DNA of 64,000 bases from Callipepla californica brunnescens (lineage: Eukaryota; Chordata; Aves; Galliformes; Odontophoridae), in contig JALIRH010000122.1 in the NCBI GenBank assembly GCA_023055505.1, positions 869,885-933,884 on the forward strand, given 5' to 3'. The notes beneath the pieces were generated by a model that saw only the letters and a program-made list of their open reading frames with translations, made no database searches and was not told the origin of the DNA. Position numbers and translations under genes: made by a program. This document shows positions 12,121 through 23,398 of this stretch, piece after piece (within the stretch, counting starts at the first letter, position 1; each line of letters opens with the position of its first letter).

Positions 12121-13487
12121 ACTGGTTAGGGTTAGGGTTTAGGTCAGGGTCAGGGTCAGGTTCAGGGTCAGGGTTAGGGTTAGGGTTAGGGTTAGGTTTT
12201 GGTGTAGATTTCGGTTTAGGGATAATGTGAGTCTTAGCGTCAGGGACAGAAGTAGGTGAACTGTTCATGTTAGGAGTAGCATTAGGGTTAAGTTTAGGGT
12301 TAGATTTAGGATTCGATTTGTATGTAGGGTTAGGGGTAGGGTTAGTTTGAGTGTCAGGGTGAGGTAAGGGGTAGGCCTCGGGTTTGGCTTTGTGTTAAGT
12401 AAAGGTTTAGGAATAGTTGTAGGGTTAGTGTTTGGATTAGGATTTGGTTTAATATTAGGAACATGTTTTGGGGTAGATTTAGGTGAGGGTTGTGGTGATC
12501 TGATGCTTTTGGTTAGGTTTAGGGTTGGGCTTAAACTTGGGTTTTGTGGTAGGGTCTGAGTTTGGGTTAGGGTTAGGGTAGAGTTAGAATTAGGATTTGG
12601 GAAATGCTTAGAGTTCTGTTTAGGGTAAGGATTGGTGTTAGATGTAGGGTTTGAGTTAGGGTTAGGATTATGGTTAGGGCTAGGGTTCTGTTAGGTTTTG
12701 GGTTAGGGTTACGGGTAAGTTTATTTTGGTTCTAGGGTAAGGTTATGTTTAGGGTTAGGGTTACGATTAGGGTAAGATTTAGTTTTACAGTGTTAGGGTA
12801 AGTTTAGGTTATGGAATAGGGTTAGGTGTAAGGTTGGGTTTAGTAATAGGGTTAGGTTTAGATTCTGGGTTAGGGTTAGAGATAGGGAAAGGGTTTGGGA
12901 TTGTTTTAGGTTTCGGATTAGATTTAGGATTAGGGTTAGGGAAAAAGTTTTTCTCAGTTTTATGATTGTGTTTAGAGCTAGGATTAGGTTGGGTGTTCAC
13001 GTTAGCATTCAGGGAAGTTTTAAGTTTAGGTTTAGGTTTAGGATGCGATCTGTGTTTAGGGTTAGGGTTAGGGTCAGTTTGAGTGTAAGGGTCCCATTAG
13101 GCTTAGGCCTTTGGTTAGGGTTAAGGTTAGGAATAGGATTAGGTTTCAGGTTAGTGTTAGGGTTAGGCCTGGGATTGGTGTTAGGGCTAGGTTAAGGTAA
13201 GTATTGTGGTTAGGGTTAGGTATAGGGAAAGGGTTTTGGGGATAGGGATAGTGTATAGGTAAGGGTTAGAATGAGATTTAGGATTAGGCTTAGGGATAGG
13301 GTTTGGTTTGGTTCTAAGGTTAGATACAGCATTAGAACTAGGTTGAGTGTCAGTGTTAGGATTAGGGTTTGGGTTACTGTTGAGGATAGGAATAGGGATA
13401 GGTTTAGGGTTCTGCTTAGGGTTCAGGCTAGGTACAGGGTTAGGGTTAGGTTTAGGGTGAGTGTGAGGCTTAGGGTAAGGATTGTGG
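12121..13487 (+). repeat. Degenerate telomere-type repeat, TTAGGG orientation
   Basis: About 1.37 kb is dominated by TTAGGG and near variants such as TTAGGGT, TTTAGG, GTCAGGG and ATAGGG on the plus strand. Pure runs are short (up to about four units near 12,175-12,195), so this is an old or heavily mutated interstitial telomere-type array. The first 220 bp belong to the palindrome arm; the rest is in the non-mirrored centre. Confidence 0.9.
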
Positions 13488-13680
13488 TAAAAATGAGTTC
13501 TCTACTTGTTAATCAAACCAACTCAAGACAGATGTGTCAGTGTTTTTCAGTGTTGTTTTTTTTTTTTTTTTTTTCCTGAGAACTATGTAGTTTGTAGAAG
13601 TCTCAAAATAGATATATTGATGTTTTGTCTAAAAACTTTGTTGTTTGTGCAAGTTGAAGGCACAGCGCTTAGTTCTAACA
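13488..13680. other. Unique spacer in palindrome centre
   Basis: About 190 bp of ordinary AT-rich sequence with a run of about 19 T (13,556-13,574) lies between the TTAGGG-type and CCCTAA-type blocks. It contains no gene that I recognise and has no mirror copy in the window. Confidence 0.75.
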
Positions 13681-13901
13681 CCCTAACCCTAACCCTACAT
13701 ACAAATCGAATCCTAAATCTAACCCTAAACTTAACCCTAATGCTACTCCTAACATGAACAGTTCACCTACTTCTGTCCCTGACGCTAAGACTCACATTAT
13801 CCCTAAACCGAAATCTACACCAAAACCTAACCCTAACCCTAACCCTAACCCTGACCCTGAACCTGACCCTAACCCTAACCTAAACCCTAACCCTAACCAG
13901 T
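13678..13901 (-). repeat. Degenerate telomere-type repeat, CCCTAA orientation
   Basis: About 220 bp of CCCTAA-type units on the plus strand mirror 12,121-12,341. Together with the TTAGGG-type block they form a head-to-head, fusion-like arrangement. Confidence 0.9.
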
Positions 13902-14642
13902 TGCAAAAAAGGCCTGAATCCATACAGCCTTTTCACGGTGAAAATTTGGGAGAGAAAATCTGGATTATCATTCAGATCTCAGGTTTAAAGAAATCTAAAA
14001 ACAAAACAAAGCACGCAGTTCCCAGATTCCCAGCAAAATTTTTCCCCATACTTTCACCACCACAGATTGAGAAGACCATTTGCTGGACTTACACAGTGTC
14101 AGCAGGGTGAACCACATTTTGTCAGTGCACAACATTAATTACCACTTGCTCCACAGGCACAGGACAGACGGCCTCAACAGTTAAGCACCCGGCCACTACA
14201 GGGATACACTTTCTGATTCACACTGCTGCAAAACGGCACCCATCTATTATGCAAGTACCTGTTGTAAACCGTAACACAGAAACTCTAGCAGCTATGGAAA
14301 TCAGGAAAGAAATACTTCAAGAACTAATCAATACTTCTACTCAAAGTACGTACGAATATACTTGAAGTATACTTCAGCTTCCAGGACCACGACATCCCAA
14401 GGTCCTGGAACAGAAAAACAACTCCGAATTTAATTCCAGAACTGGATCAAGAAATTAAGTCAGTGAGATTAAGACATTCACCCAGACAGCCACAGCTCAT
14501 GAACCTCACCTTCATTTCCATACAACAGAATAATGCTATGTAAACTACATAGCATAACACGCCCTGCCCCCTTTCTTGCAATATCCTGAATATAAAATCC
14601 CTTTTCTTTTTTTTCCATTATCCAAAATTTACATAGAAATAC

Positions 14643-14837
14643 CTTCTTGATCATATTTAACGTGCACTCAAAAACAGCATCAAAGATCTGAGGTATTTCA
14701 GCAGCGATGTGCCCACCCAGCTTCTTTACAGCGACAGCCACAGCACCCAGTACTGCAGGCTCCCTAGCAGCTGGAACATTTCTCTGGTAGTCAGTGAGAG
14801 TGGCACCCAACAAGGGAGGAACAAAGTTTTCAGCAAC
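14643..14837 (-). pseudogene. XPO1: XPO1-like exon 9 of remnant (open)
   Basis: 65 codons with AG acceptor and GT donor. It encodes VAENFVPPLLGATLTDYQ, then NVPAAREPAVL, then AEIPQIFDAVFECTLNMIKK. It differs from the left-arm copy by Thr versus Met in the FEC(T/M)LN segment; the threonine agrees with the form I recall for human XPO1. It is the last exon before telomere-type repeat. Confidence 0.9.
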
Positions 14838-15223
14838 CTAAATCAAGAGCAAGACATGGTTAGAGCAGTGCAGTTACCCAACAAAGCCTCACACAATTAC
14901 ACAGCAGTTTGGAAAGAAGCTAAAAATGAACTTACACGTCCACATGCTTCCCACACACTGTGTTCATCCAGCAGTGCTTGCCTGAGGGCTCTCTTACACC
15001 TTCCTGCTTCCCCTTAGGACTGCTCTCAGCTGACACTACCTGAAGCACTCAAAACACAGCTCAGGCCTACCCCTGTATGATCACAGCCTATCATCCTTCC
15101 TGCAGATACTGCAGTTCTGAAGCCAGTTCCTGTGAACAGAACGGTGTTAACTGCACTGCAGCAGAAGAGCAGAGTTCCTCCTGAATGTGTCGTATCAACT
15201 GTTTGTATGCCATATTTACTTAC

Positions 15224-15330
15224 CATCTGAGGATCGTTGGACCTGCTCACCCAGCCAGAAATCAGTTCTAAACTTTCCCTTTTTACAGTCCTCATCCTTC
15301 TAACCAAGGGCTGCTTGGTTTCCACTTCAC
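15224..15330 (-). pseudogene. XPO1: XPO1-like exon 8 of remnant (open)
   Basis: 107 nt in phase with its neighbours. It encodes TKQPLVRRMRTVKRESLEL followed by ISGWVSRSNDPQM, with TTTCAG acceptor and GTAAGT donor on the minus strand. It is identical in phase to the inverted copy at 10,692-10,798. Confidence 0.9.
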
Positions 15331-16724
15331 CTGAAAGGTAGCAAAGCTGCACTGAATCTGGGTTAAGATGCGTCAACAGATTCCCTTCAACTCCTTCCAG
15401 AAGATTGAGAATGTTTCATTTTGATACCCAAATGACCAAGAAGGAAGATCTCTCATTCATATTATGCAGATTAAAACCATTTTCCCATTACTTCAGCTCC
15501 ATGGATCCAAGTTGCAATTTAGTATTCCAGTGCTACTGCTGACAGCACACTCTGCCAGCACAACTCAGAAACAATGCTGCAGCTTCTTTTTCAAGGAAGG
15601 GAATGTTCCTTCAGCTCTCAGGATCATGCTTACCTCTGGTTCTCGCTGCGTGATGACAAGAACCAACCTATACAGTGTTCTAAAGCACGCTCCTGATTTT
15701 GTCACAAACATAACTGTTCCAACTTGTCTTTACTACAAGGAGCCCAATTCTTACTTCATTTTCTCACGTCCAAGTCCATGTAAGTCTCGTCAGTAGAACT
15801 TGCCCTAACTGAGTGCACAGCCACACAATCATAACAGTACATCCAAGGAAAACCTCACCAGACTGCAGCCAGGGAAACAAAGGCAGAACTGCTCCTGCTG
15901 GCATCAGAGATAACAGCTGTGAGAACACACTCTGAGCCAAGTGCCATCTCAATGGCTGTTGCTCGAGTAAAATGTCACCACTACAAGTCCTAGCAACTGC
16001 TTCCTATTTCTCTCGTTGTGTTTTCTTTTTGTTTTAAGCACCTTCTGGCAATTAGAGCTGCAGAATCAAAAGAATGCATTAAGTTCTGAGAAGCTACGTC
16101 AAGGTGTATTGATTGCATGGGTAAGAAAGTCTGTCATAACACTGCTCCAATAACCGAGTCACTTCATTCCTCAAGGGATGCTACAGCAGCACATTCTACT
16201 TCGATATCATAGACCCAATTTTTTCCAGGTAACAGTGGTTAGGTAACTCGGGTAGCTCCTAATTCCTCCTCAGTGATTACCAGTCTAGTTGATGACAAAT
16301 CTGAGGCGCCTTCACTGCAGTTACACTTCTGCAATGAAGCTTTTTCAGTAGTAGAATATCACCAAACCAAAACTCTGCCAACGTCCTAGGGTCTTTTCTT
16401 ATCTAGAACGATTAAGTCAGAACTTACAACTGTGTCTCCACAAGACTGCTATTAGTCACCAGTCTCCGGTACCCTTCCTAAACTCACACTTGAAGAGCTT
16501 TCCTCCTTCCGGAATCAGAGTTTCTTTGAACAAAACATCTGGCTAACAAAAACAAGAACCTAAGCAAGCACATTTTCAGGCATTCTCTTGCCCAAACGCA
16601 CACACAAAGAAACAACAAAAACCACCACCACCAACAGACACACAGTGAGATAAGCCCAGCAAATTCACAACCTGATTACGTGCACTGCCCATCCCGCTGT
16701 TAGGAAGGACGTGGAATTTCTTAC

Positions 16725-16908
16725 CGTCAGCCTCAAGAGCTGCAGAGATGTTTTCACTTGGGCACTTGGACACATTCAGCATATCTACATAAATTCTTCC
16801 CAGCTGAATCACAAAGGGGCAGCCAGCTGCTTTCCGTGCCCTTACGCTGCTTTTCAGAATGCTACCAAGCTGCGTAACGGCTTCAGGATCCTTCAGAACA
16901 TCAACATT
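16725..16908 (-). pseudogene. XPO1: XPO1-like exon 7 of remnant (open)
   Basis: 184 nt, with no stop. It encodes NVDVLKDPEAVTQLGSILK, then PFVIQLGRIYVDMLNVSK and SENISAALEADG. The CCACAG acceptor and GTAAGA donor are intact. Confidence 0.9.
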
Positions 16909-17148
16909 CTGTGGAAAAGAACTGAGCTAACTCCATTCAGTCAATGAAAACGCCATTTATCTTCTAATACAAAAACGGTCACTTTCACGTGTTTATCTTA
17001 CACGCTGTGTAAAAGCATGTTCTGTCAAGCTCTTCAACTGGATTTAAACCAGTCTCAATTGTTTAGGTCTCCTTCAACACTTCTACTGCCAGATCAACCA
17101 TTGCTTTATAAAAGTTCAGCACAGCCAAGTTCACTTCATTCCACAGGC

Positions 17149-17168
17149 AAAAAAAAAAAAAAAAAAAA
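17149..17168 (+). repeat. Poly(A) tract (right arm)
   Basis: Mirror of the 20-base T run at 8,854-8,873. Confidence 0.85.
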
Positions 17169-17231
17169 TGTAATAACAACAAACATTCAGCAGTTTTACT
17201 TTAGTTGAATACACAAAATGTACGGTCTGAC

Positions 17232-17366
17232 TTTTGTTGCCTGCTGAATTCTGCAGTCCCATACTGGATTAGGGAGCAGCATGTGTTTTTCTATCAGATG
17301 CTCCTGTACAGTCCGATCTGTCTGCGCCCCAACCACGTATCCTAATGCTCCACAGAACGGATGCAC
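17232..17366 (-). pseudogene. XPO1: XPO1-like exon 6 of remnant (open)
   Basis: 45 codons including GAQTDRTVQEHLIEKHMLL and NPVWDCRIQQATK. The acceptor is ATCAG; the donor reads GTCAGA, which is poor. It begins where the preceding exon should hand over (after ...CDLQPHQ). The intron between them was enlarged by CR1 and LTR insertions. Confidence 0.88.
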
Positions 17367-17554
17367 CTGATTGAAAAACAAGAAGTCAAACAGAAAGTTA
17401 AGGAAGACTCACCAAAAATGTACAGCGTTCAGGTAGTAAAAGTTCAAAATGGCTTTCCAATGACTAAATACCCACTTCCCAACCTCAGTTCACAAGATCC
17501 TTCTCCATCCTTTCCTTCCTTACTCCACATTTAAAGCAAGCCTCTGCTCCCCTC

Positions 17555-19041
17555 CAATACAGGCAGGAAGTTAGAAATGCAAAAGCCCAGCTCCAACTTA
17601 GACTGGCTACTGCAGTAAAGGAGAGCAAAAAATCCTTTTACAAATATATTAACAGTAAAAGAACTAAGGAGCATTTCTCTCCTTTACTTGATGCGGCAGG
17701 GAATGTAACCACGGAGGATAAGGAAAAGGCTGAGGTTCTCAATGCCTTCTTCACGTCTGTCTTTAATAGACAGATCAGTTAACCTCAGGATACTTTTCGC
17801 CCTGACCTGGAAGTCTGGGACAAAGCGCATCATACACCTCCTGTGATCCTAGCAGAGACAGTCAGAGACCTGCTCCTCCATCTGAACTGCCGCAAGTCCA
17901 TGGGACCAGATGGGATCCACGCAAGGGTGCTGAGGGAGCTGGCAGAGGTGATTGCCAAGCCGCTTTCTGCCATCTATCAGCATTCCTGGTCATCTGGAGA
18001 GGTCCCACAAGATTGGAGGCTTGCCAACGTGACTCCCATCTACAAGAAAGACCGTAAGGAAGATCCGGGGAACTACAGGCCTGTCAGCCTGACCTCGGTA
18101 TCAGGGAAAGTTATGGAGCGGTTGATCTTGAGGGAGATGACACGGCACGTGCGTGGCAACCAGGGGATCAGACCCAGCCAGCACGGGTTCACAAAGGGCA
18201 GCTCGTGCTTGTCCAGCCTCCTCTCCTTCTACGACTGGGTGACCAGACTGGTAGATGAGGGAAAGGCTGTTGATGTAGTCTACCTGGACTTCAGCAAAGC
18301 CTTTGACACGGTCTCCCATGGTATTCTCCTGGAGAAACAGGCAGCCCGTGGTGTGGACAGGTTCACGAGAATTGGCTAGAGGGCCGTGCCCAGTGGGTAG
18401 TGGTTAATGGAGTTAAGTCCAGCTGGGGTCCCGTTACGAGTGGTGTCCCCCAAGGGTCGGTACTGGGGCCCATCTTGTTTAATATCTTTCTTGATGACCT
18501 GGACGAGGGGATTGAGTGTACCCTCAGTAAGTTTGCGGATGACACCAAGCTGGGAGGATGTGTCGATGTGCCTGAGGGTAGGGAGGCCCTTCAGCGGGAT
18601 CTGGATAGGCTGAACAGCTGGGCTGAGCTCAACGGGACGAGGTTCAAGAAGGCCAAGTGCTGGGTGCTGCACTTCGGCCACGGTAACCCCATGCAATGCT
18701 ATAGGCTTGGGGCAGAATGGCTTGAAGACCAATGGCATCCTGGCCCGTATTAGAAATAGTGTAGCCAGCAGGAGCAGGGAGGTGATCATCCCCTGGACTC
18801 AGCTCTGATGCGGCTGCACCTCGAGTACTGTGTTCAGTTTTGGGCCCCTCGCTACAAGAAAGACATCGAGGCCCTGGAGCGTGTTCAGAGAAGGGCAACA
18901 AAACTGGTGAGGGGTCTGGAGCACAAGTCTTACGAGGAGCGGCTGAGGGAGCTGGGATTGTTTAGTCTGGAGAAAAGGAGGCTCAGAGGAGACCTCGCTG
19001 CACTCTACCACTTCCTGAAGGGAGGCTGTGGTGAGGAGGGG
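17555..19041 (+). mobile_element. CR1 LINE, 5'-truncated, reverse transcriptase region
   Basis: The translated CR1 ORF2 begins around RNAKAQLQLRLATAVKES. It continues through the reverse transcriptase blocks ([58 protein letters not shown] and the catalytic FADD at 18,532-18,543) to the C-terminal [18 protein letters not shown]. Defects are a stop near 17,780 and a frame break between the DTVSH block (ends about 18,350) and the NWLEGRAQ segment. The endonuclease half is missing, as is usual for CR1. The element continues at 19,946 after an inserted LTR. Confidence 0.93.
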
Positions 19042-19945
19042 TGTCACCGGTTTGTGTGCCGGTTCGGCCCGGTTCCGTGACAACTGAGGCAGGGGGCCCA
19101 CGGGCCCACACCCCGGACAAGGGGAAGGGGGAAAGGGAAAAGGGAGATGGGCCTAGAAACAAAACAGCGGCAACGATCCGAGGTGGAAAGCTAGTTTACT
19201 AAATAAGATAGCAGAAAGTAAAATGACACAATAGAATAGGAATTGAGGCTAATGAATCAAACAAAATGAGCAAGAGAGAGTGTCCGATAAACTGAAGGCC
19301 TTACGCTAATGCTGAAGGCGAGACGGCAGTGAGCACCCACTCCTGAGTCGATCCCAAAGGAAAGAGAGCATCCCGTGACTGCAGACAGTTTTTATCTTTT
19401 TCCTCTGAGCAGAAAACACGTAAAAATACAAAGCATCGTAAAGTCCTCTGGGGAATGGAGTTCTCCCTCTCTTCTGAGACAGGCATACCCAGAACTATCG
19501 TTGACCCACAGAGCTGTAGCATTAACTCTCCAACTCCCAATACACCACATGATGTTACGATGTGGAATATCAACAATACAACAAAAATCATAAAACCATG
19601 TGTATGGGAACTGTTGAATCACAGCCTGAACCACTGATTGACCACCTGAGGCGAGCGCTGAGTCAGCTGCAGGGGAACAAGTGAGTGTGCATGGAAGGGG
19701 TGGAGTTTGACTCCACCTCTCCCATGACCCCATTTAAGGGCTGACCACCACCAGGGAAGGATCTCTGGTTGGAGATCCCTCCCTAGTGCAGTTATCGGCA
19801 AGCCTCGACCATCTCCAAAGGTGAGCCACTCTTTCCTCATTAACTATCTGTATACCAGCTACTTAAGCCCATCTAAAATATACCATCTTTGGCACCATTT
19901 CTTTTGGATGCTATTCTTGGGGGTTATTTGCCCTACATCATGACA
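19042..19945. mobile_element. 904-bp solo LTR inserted in CR1, 5-bp target duplication
   Basis: The CR1 reading GEEG|VGLFSQ is split exactly here. The duplicated target AGGGG is at 19,037-19,041 and 19,946-19,950. The element starts TGTCACC and ends CATGACA, so its terminal 5 bp are inverted (TGTCA/TGACA). It has no protein genes. A minus-strand GATAAAAACTG motif near 19,390-19,400 could be a promoter element if the minus strand is sense. It is related to the 559-bp LTR at 24,694. Confidence 0.85.
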
Positions 19946-20254
19946 AGGGGGTCGGCCTCTTCTCCCAGATAACTAATGACAGAACGAGAGGGAATGCCCA
20001 CAAGCTGTGCCGAGGAAGATTTAGATTAGATTTGAGGGCCAATTTTTTCTTTGAAAGAGTGGTCAGGCACTGGAATGGCCTGCCTAGGGAGGGGGTTGAG
20101 GCACCATCCCCAGCGCTGTTCAAGAAGCGTTTAGATGAGGTGCTAAGGGGATTTGATTTAGTAGCTTAGTGGGTAGGGATGGTGGTAGGAGGACAGTTGG
20201 ACTAGATGATCTTGGAGGTCCTTTCCAACCTCACGCATCTATGAATCTATGAAT
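19946..20254 (+). mobile_element. CR1 LINE 3' tail (right copy)
   Basis: Continuation of the CR1 after the [51 protein letters not shown], then the 3' untranslated end with ATCTATGA-type repeats. This pins the CR1 orientation as plus and the 3' end at about 20,254. Confidence 0.9.
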
Positions 20255-20845
20255 CCTACTATGTACGTTCCAGAGACTTCCTTGCTTTTACCCCCATATC
20301 CTGAAGTAAGCTCTCTCAGGCACGTGCTTTCTCTTACAATAGCTCCATTTCTTTCTTTTACGGAACTTTGGGCTGACTCAAGTGCAGGAAAAACAGAAGC
20401 TGGAACTCACTGCCTCCTCTGCCCCACGTTCCCAAGTTACTGCAATGCATCAGCCTACGCTGTGCGTGCACTGCACTCCATCAGAGCACATTCCCCTGCA
20501 GGTACTCTCTTGCCCCTGCACGTGCCAGACCCATAAGTACACTACCACAGCAGAACATTCTCCTTCGCTAATCAAGACCTCAAATTTAGATTTACCACCT
20601 CATTTAAAAGCATTCTAGAAATAAAGAATTTCAACTCAGCACTCTTTACATTATTAAGATCTCATTGAGAATTCTTGGAAGGAGAATGAATCTGACCGTA
20701 CCACCTGTAACATAACGCTCTCACTGACACACACGGTGACTGAGAAACACAATTCAAGTCTTAAAGACTACTACCAATTCATTTTTGATGTGTCACGACG
20801 CCGACTGCCTTCACAGATTTACTCACACTCCTGAATTCAATGTAC

Positions 20846-21023
20846 CTGATGTGGCTGAAGGTCACAGATGACCGTATTAATATTGTTCAAGATTCAATCA
20901 ATGCAAGGCATCACTTCTCCCACCCGAACCTGAACAAAATGTCAGCGGCACTTCTGTGCTATTTTTATCAAGGTATCACAAGCTGTATCTCACAAGCCAT
21001 ATCCTGGACTCCATCGTGGGTTT
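20846..21023 (-). pseudogene. XPO1: XPO1-like exon 5 of remnant (14-bp insertion, two stops)
   Basis: Matches THDGVQDMAC, IKIAQKC, HFVQVRVGEVMP and ILNNINTVICDLQPHQ. It is 178 nt where 164 are expected. The 14 extra bases are an imperfect tandem repeat after DMAC and shift the frame. Two codons have become TGA: one in the CRRHF segment and one in the IDEIL segment. Splice dinucleotides are kept. The left copy is 1,636-1,813. Confidence 0.88.
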
Positions 21024-21137
21024 CTAAATTAAATCACATCAGTTACTGCTTTCTATTTCCCCCAGACATGCACATATACTGCGCATAATTTGTTTTTCAT
21101 TCAGAAAGTCAGAACAGCAAGTGAAAGAGATGGTCAC

Positions 21138-21294
21138 CATGCAGAAACTCAAAGAACTTGCTGACTGCTGTCTTCAAAAACTCCCAGTGAGCTCTCAAAA
21201 AACGTGGGTATTGGCCTACTATGTACGTTCTGTTGGATGCAATAGTGGCTTTATTGTCTGTTCCTCTCTTTTGTTCACAGAGCCCTGGGGGATC
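21138..21294 (-). pseudogene. XPO1: XPO1-like exon 4 of remnant (contains the Cys528 region)
   Basis: 157 nt, open. It encodes [18 protein letters not shown], then [18 protein letters not shown] and FFEFLH. The cysteine in GLCEQKRG corresponds to human XPO1 Cys528, the known target of leptomycin B and selinexor. It is retained, as is the lysine in EFLK (Lys568 in human). The donor is GTGACC. The left copy is 1,928-2,084. Confidence 0.9.
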
Positions 21295-21428
21295 CTACAA
21301 TATAACATACCGTTAGTTTTCTCCCAAGCTCACAGATCGGATGAGCAGTATAAAGGCTAAAATAAGCGGCAGTAACCATACAGGAAAGTAGTTGCCATTG
21401 TCAAGCTCAAAGCCAAAATATTTTAAGG

Positions 21429-21444
21429 AAAAAAAAAAAAAAAA
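21429..21444 (+). repeat. Poly(A) tract (right copy)
   Basis: Counterpart of the A run near 2,219-2,234. Confidence 0.8.
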
Positions 21445-22112
21445 GAACAAACCAACCAACTGCCCCAGTTTAGGATCAGGACAGTTCCGTAAGTTTCAAC
21501 CAAACCAAGAACACCACATTTTCAGTCATGCGATTTAGGTGCAACTAATAACTGCTGCAGGGCAGACTGCAGCAACCCAAAGTGCTGAGTTTATCAGCAA
21601 CCAGCTGATAAACACACAGCTGTTACACAGCAAGCAGGGGAAACTAACTCCTCTCTGCCTATGGCATCACAGTGACACATTTCACTTCTGTAGGCAACGT
21701 CTTCTTCCCATGCTCTTTCCACACACACTTACTAAAACTTCAGCGGCGGAAGAGAAGGTGCTACCTGGTTCAAAGCAACACACGTTACTTTGCTTCGTTA
21801 AGGTTACTCTTACTTCATTAGTGCTTCCTTCCTGTGTCTGTGGCATTCCTAAAGCAAAATCTTTCATCATAAGACAAATTTTCTCTCCAAAATTTTCACA
21901 GTGAAAAGCCTGTATGGATTCAGGCCTTTTTTGTGACTGAGGAATTCATCAGCCTAAAATTCAGAATATGACATTCCCCATTCAATTATTCTCATCAACG
22001 TTTGCTAGACAGGGCAGCTCACTGAAGAACACAGAGCAGGATCTTTTGAAGCTCAATTTCTTGAGCATGAATTACAAAGCTCAACAAAGCTGTCAGTCTT
22101 GTGCCATGGTAC

Positions 22113-22291
22113 CTTCATTCCTGTCACAAGGGATCTTTTTTCATCCTCTTCATGCATCGCCCGCTGACTGAGCCTATTGCCCAACAGAGCTCATTCAGGT
22201 TTCCCAGGAGCAGTCCGTCCCATGCACTTCTTGTGAAGCTTTTCAGCCATTATTTGTTCTGTGTCTGCACAGCCCAGATGCGTAAGATACA
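22113..22291 (-). pseudogene. XPO1: XPO1-like exon 3 of remnant (frameshifted)
   Basis: Starts in frame as VYLTHLGCADTEQIMAEKLH. It then needs frame changes to recover the C/SW, NLNELCWAIGSVSG and AMHEEDEKRSLV segments that match XPO1. The uncorrected frame hits a TGA within about 35 codons. The acceptor TTTCAG and donor GTACCA are present. The left copy is 2,903-3,081. Confidence 0.85.
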
Positions 22292-23260
22292 CTGAAAGAC
22301 AATTAACAGTAACAGTAAGCAGGCATATTTTTTTAATAGAGATGCGATCCGGTTTGTTGCTTAAGTTGAATTCTTCTAAGAGAGACAAAATCAAAATGCC
22401 AAACGCAATGGTTCTTTTGCGAACCTGTGACAGAGCAAGCTAAAGATTTAAACCCAGATCTGCTAGGATTGTATGACATGAGAGAGAATGACCTTGTGTA
22501 TCAGACAGATCAGTACAGTTCCTAAGTTAAATGAATAACGTGTACATATTCATGAGCTGCTGGCAATATGGATCTGGCTAGCTCTGAGGGACATCACACT
22601 GCATTTAGCAATTTTCCTCTTTTCGTTATTTCAGTGCCGTTACCTCTGCTGGTTTTAGTAAACCACCGTTACAATGGAGATGGTTCTCCTGAACTACACC
22701 AGGTGAGAAGTTTCAGCTTTAACAGCTCAGACAATTCCATCAGCCCCTGAAACGATTGGGGCTGCTAATGGAAGCCAAATTCAAAATCTCACCAAACTGA
22801 GAGCAGCATTAGGGTCAGATTCAGCAATGGATTTTTACAGTGCCACTTTTCCTGTCACTCCATACACTGGATCTGGAAACATCGCTAAGGCTGAGAATAT
22901 GCTGAAGCAGTTTCAGTACAGTAAGGAGGAGTTTTAATATTAAAAATATAGAGATCAGAATAAATCTACTGTTAACTATACTGCACAAGTACAGCAGTGA
23001 GAACACACGAGCACAGCAGTGAGAATACAAAAAGGTGCGTTTTACATTCATAAAGCCGTTAACAAACATTCAGTGCTCCCTTCCCCTATTTGCGTTTAAA
23101 AGAAGAATGTTCTCACTGAAGTCTCATGAACTGACCCTACAGCTGAGAGATGCGATGACTTTCAGATTCCCCTCCTCCCCTGCCCCCCACGTAACCCTGC
23201 TGCACGCATGCTCCTGGTGCAGCCGCACAGACCTACAGGACAGCAGTTCTCGACACTTAC

Positions 23261-23398
23261 CCAGTGCTTCTCTCATATTTCTATAGAAGGTTATGGAATC
23301 TGTATCCTTCATGAATTCTCGTACTACATCCCCTTGATCATTTCCACCACGAGCACTCCTTCAGGTTTAGCCATACCGCCAACCATCAGCCATCGAAC
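23261..23398 (-). pseudogene. XPO1: XPO1-like exon 2 of remnant (1-bp deletion)
   Basis: Encodes MAKPEGVLVVE and then, after a one-base frame change near 23,341-23,345, DQGDVVREFMKDTDSITFY and MREAL. Its length is 138 nt against the 139 expected, which fits a single-base deletion. The donor is GTAAGT. The left copy is 4,051-4,188. Confidence 0.88.

Larger units (their letters stand above)
6568..12341 (-). repeat. Palindrome, left arm
   Basis: Every position x in this arm pairs with 26,022 - x on the opposite strand, so no indel was detected over 5,774 bp. About a dozen substitutions were noted when comparing landmarks, for example near 6,697, 6,725, 6,946, 7,440, 8,101, 8,799 and 11,357, and two near 12,140. 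The arm contains a truncated LTR, a CR1 fragment, four XPO1-like exons and the start of telomere-type repeat. Confidence 0.95.
13681..19454 (+). repeat. Palindrome, right arm
   Basis: This is the inverted partner of 6,568-12,341. Pairing is exact at a coordinate sum of 26,022 out to 19,454, where the left partner switches to minisatellite inside the LTR. The centre between the arms is 1,339 bp. Confidence 0.95.

Noticed and set aside
12127..13900. Open frames rich in Pro-Asn-Pro or Arg-Val-Arg in the telomere-type region
   Set aside because: They are simple translations of CCCTAA/TTAGGG variants and are mirrored by the palindrome; no protein family signal.
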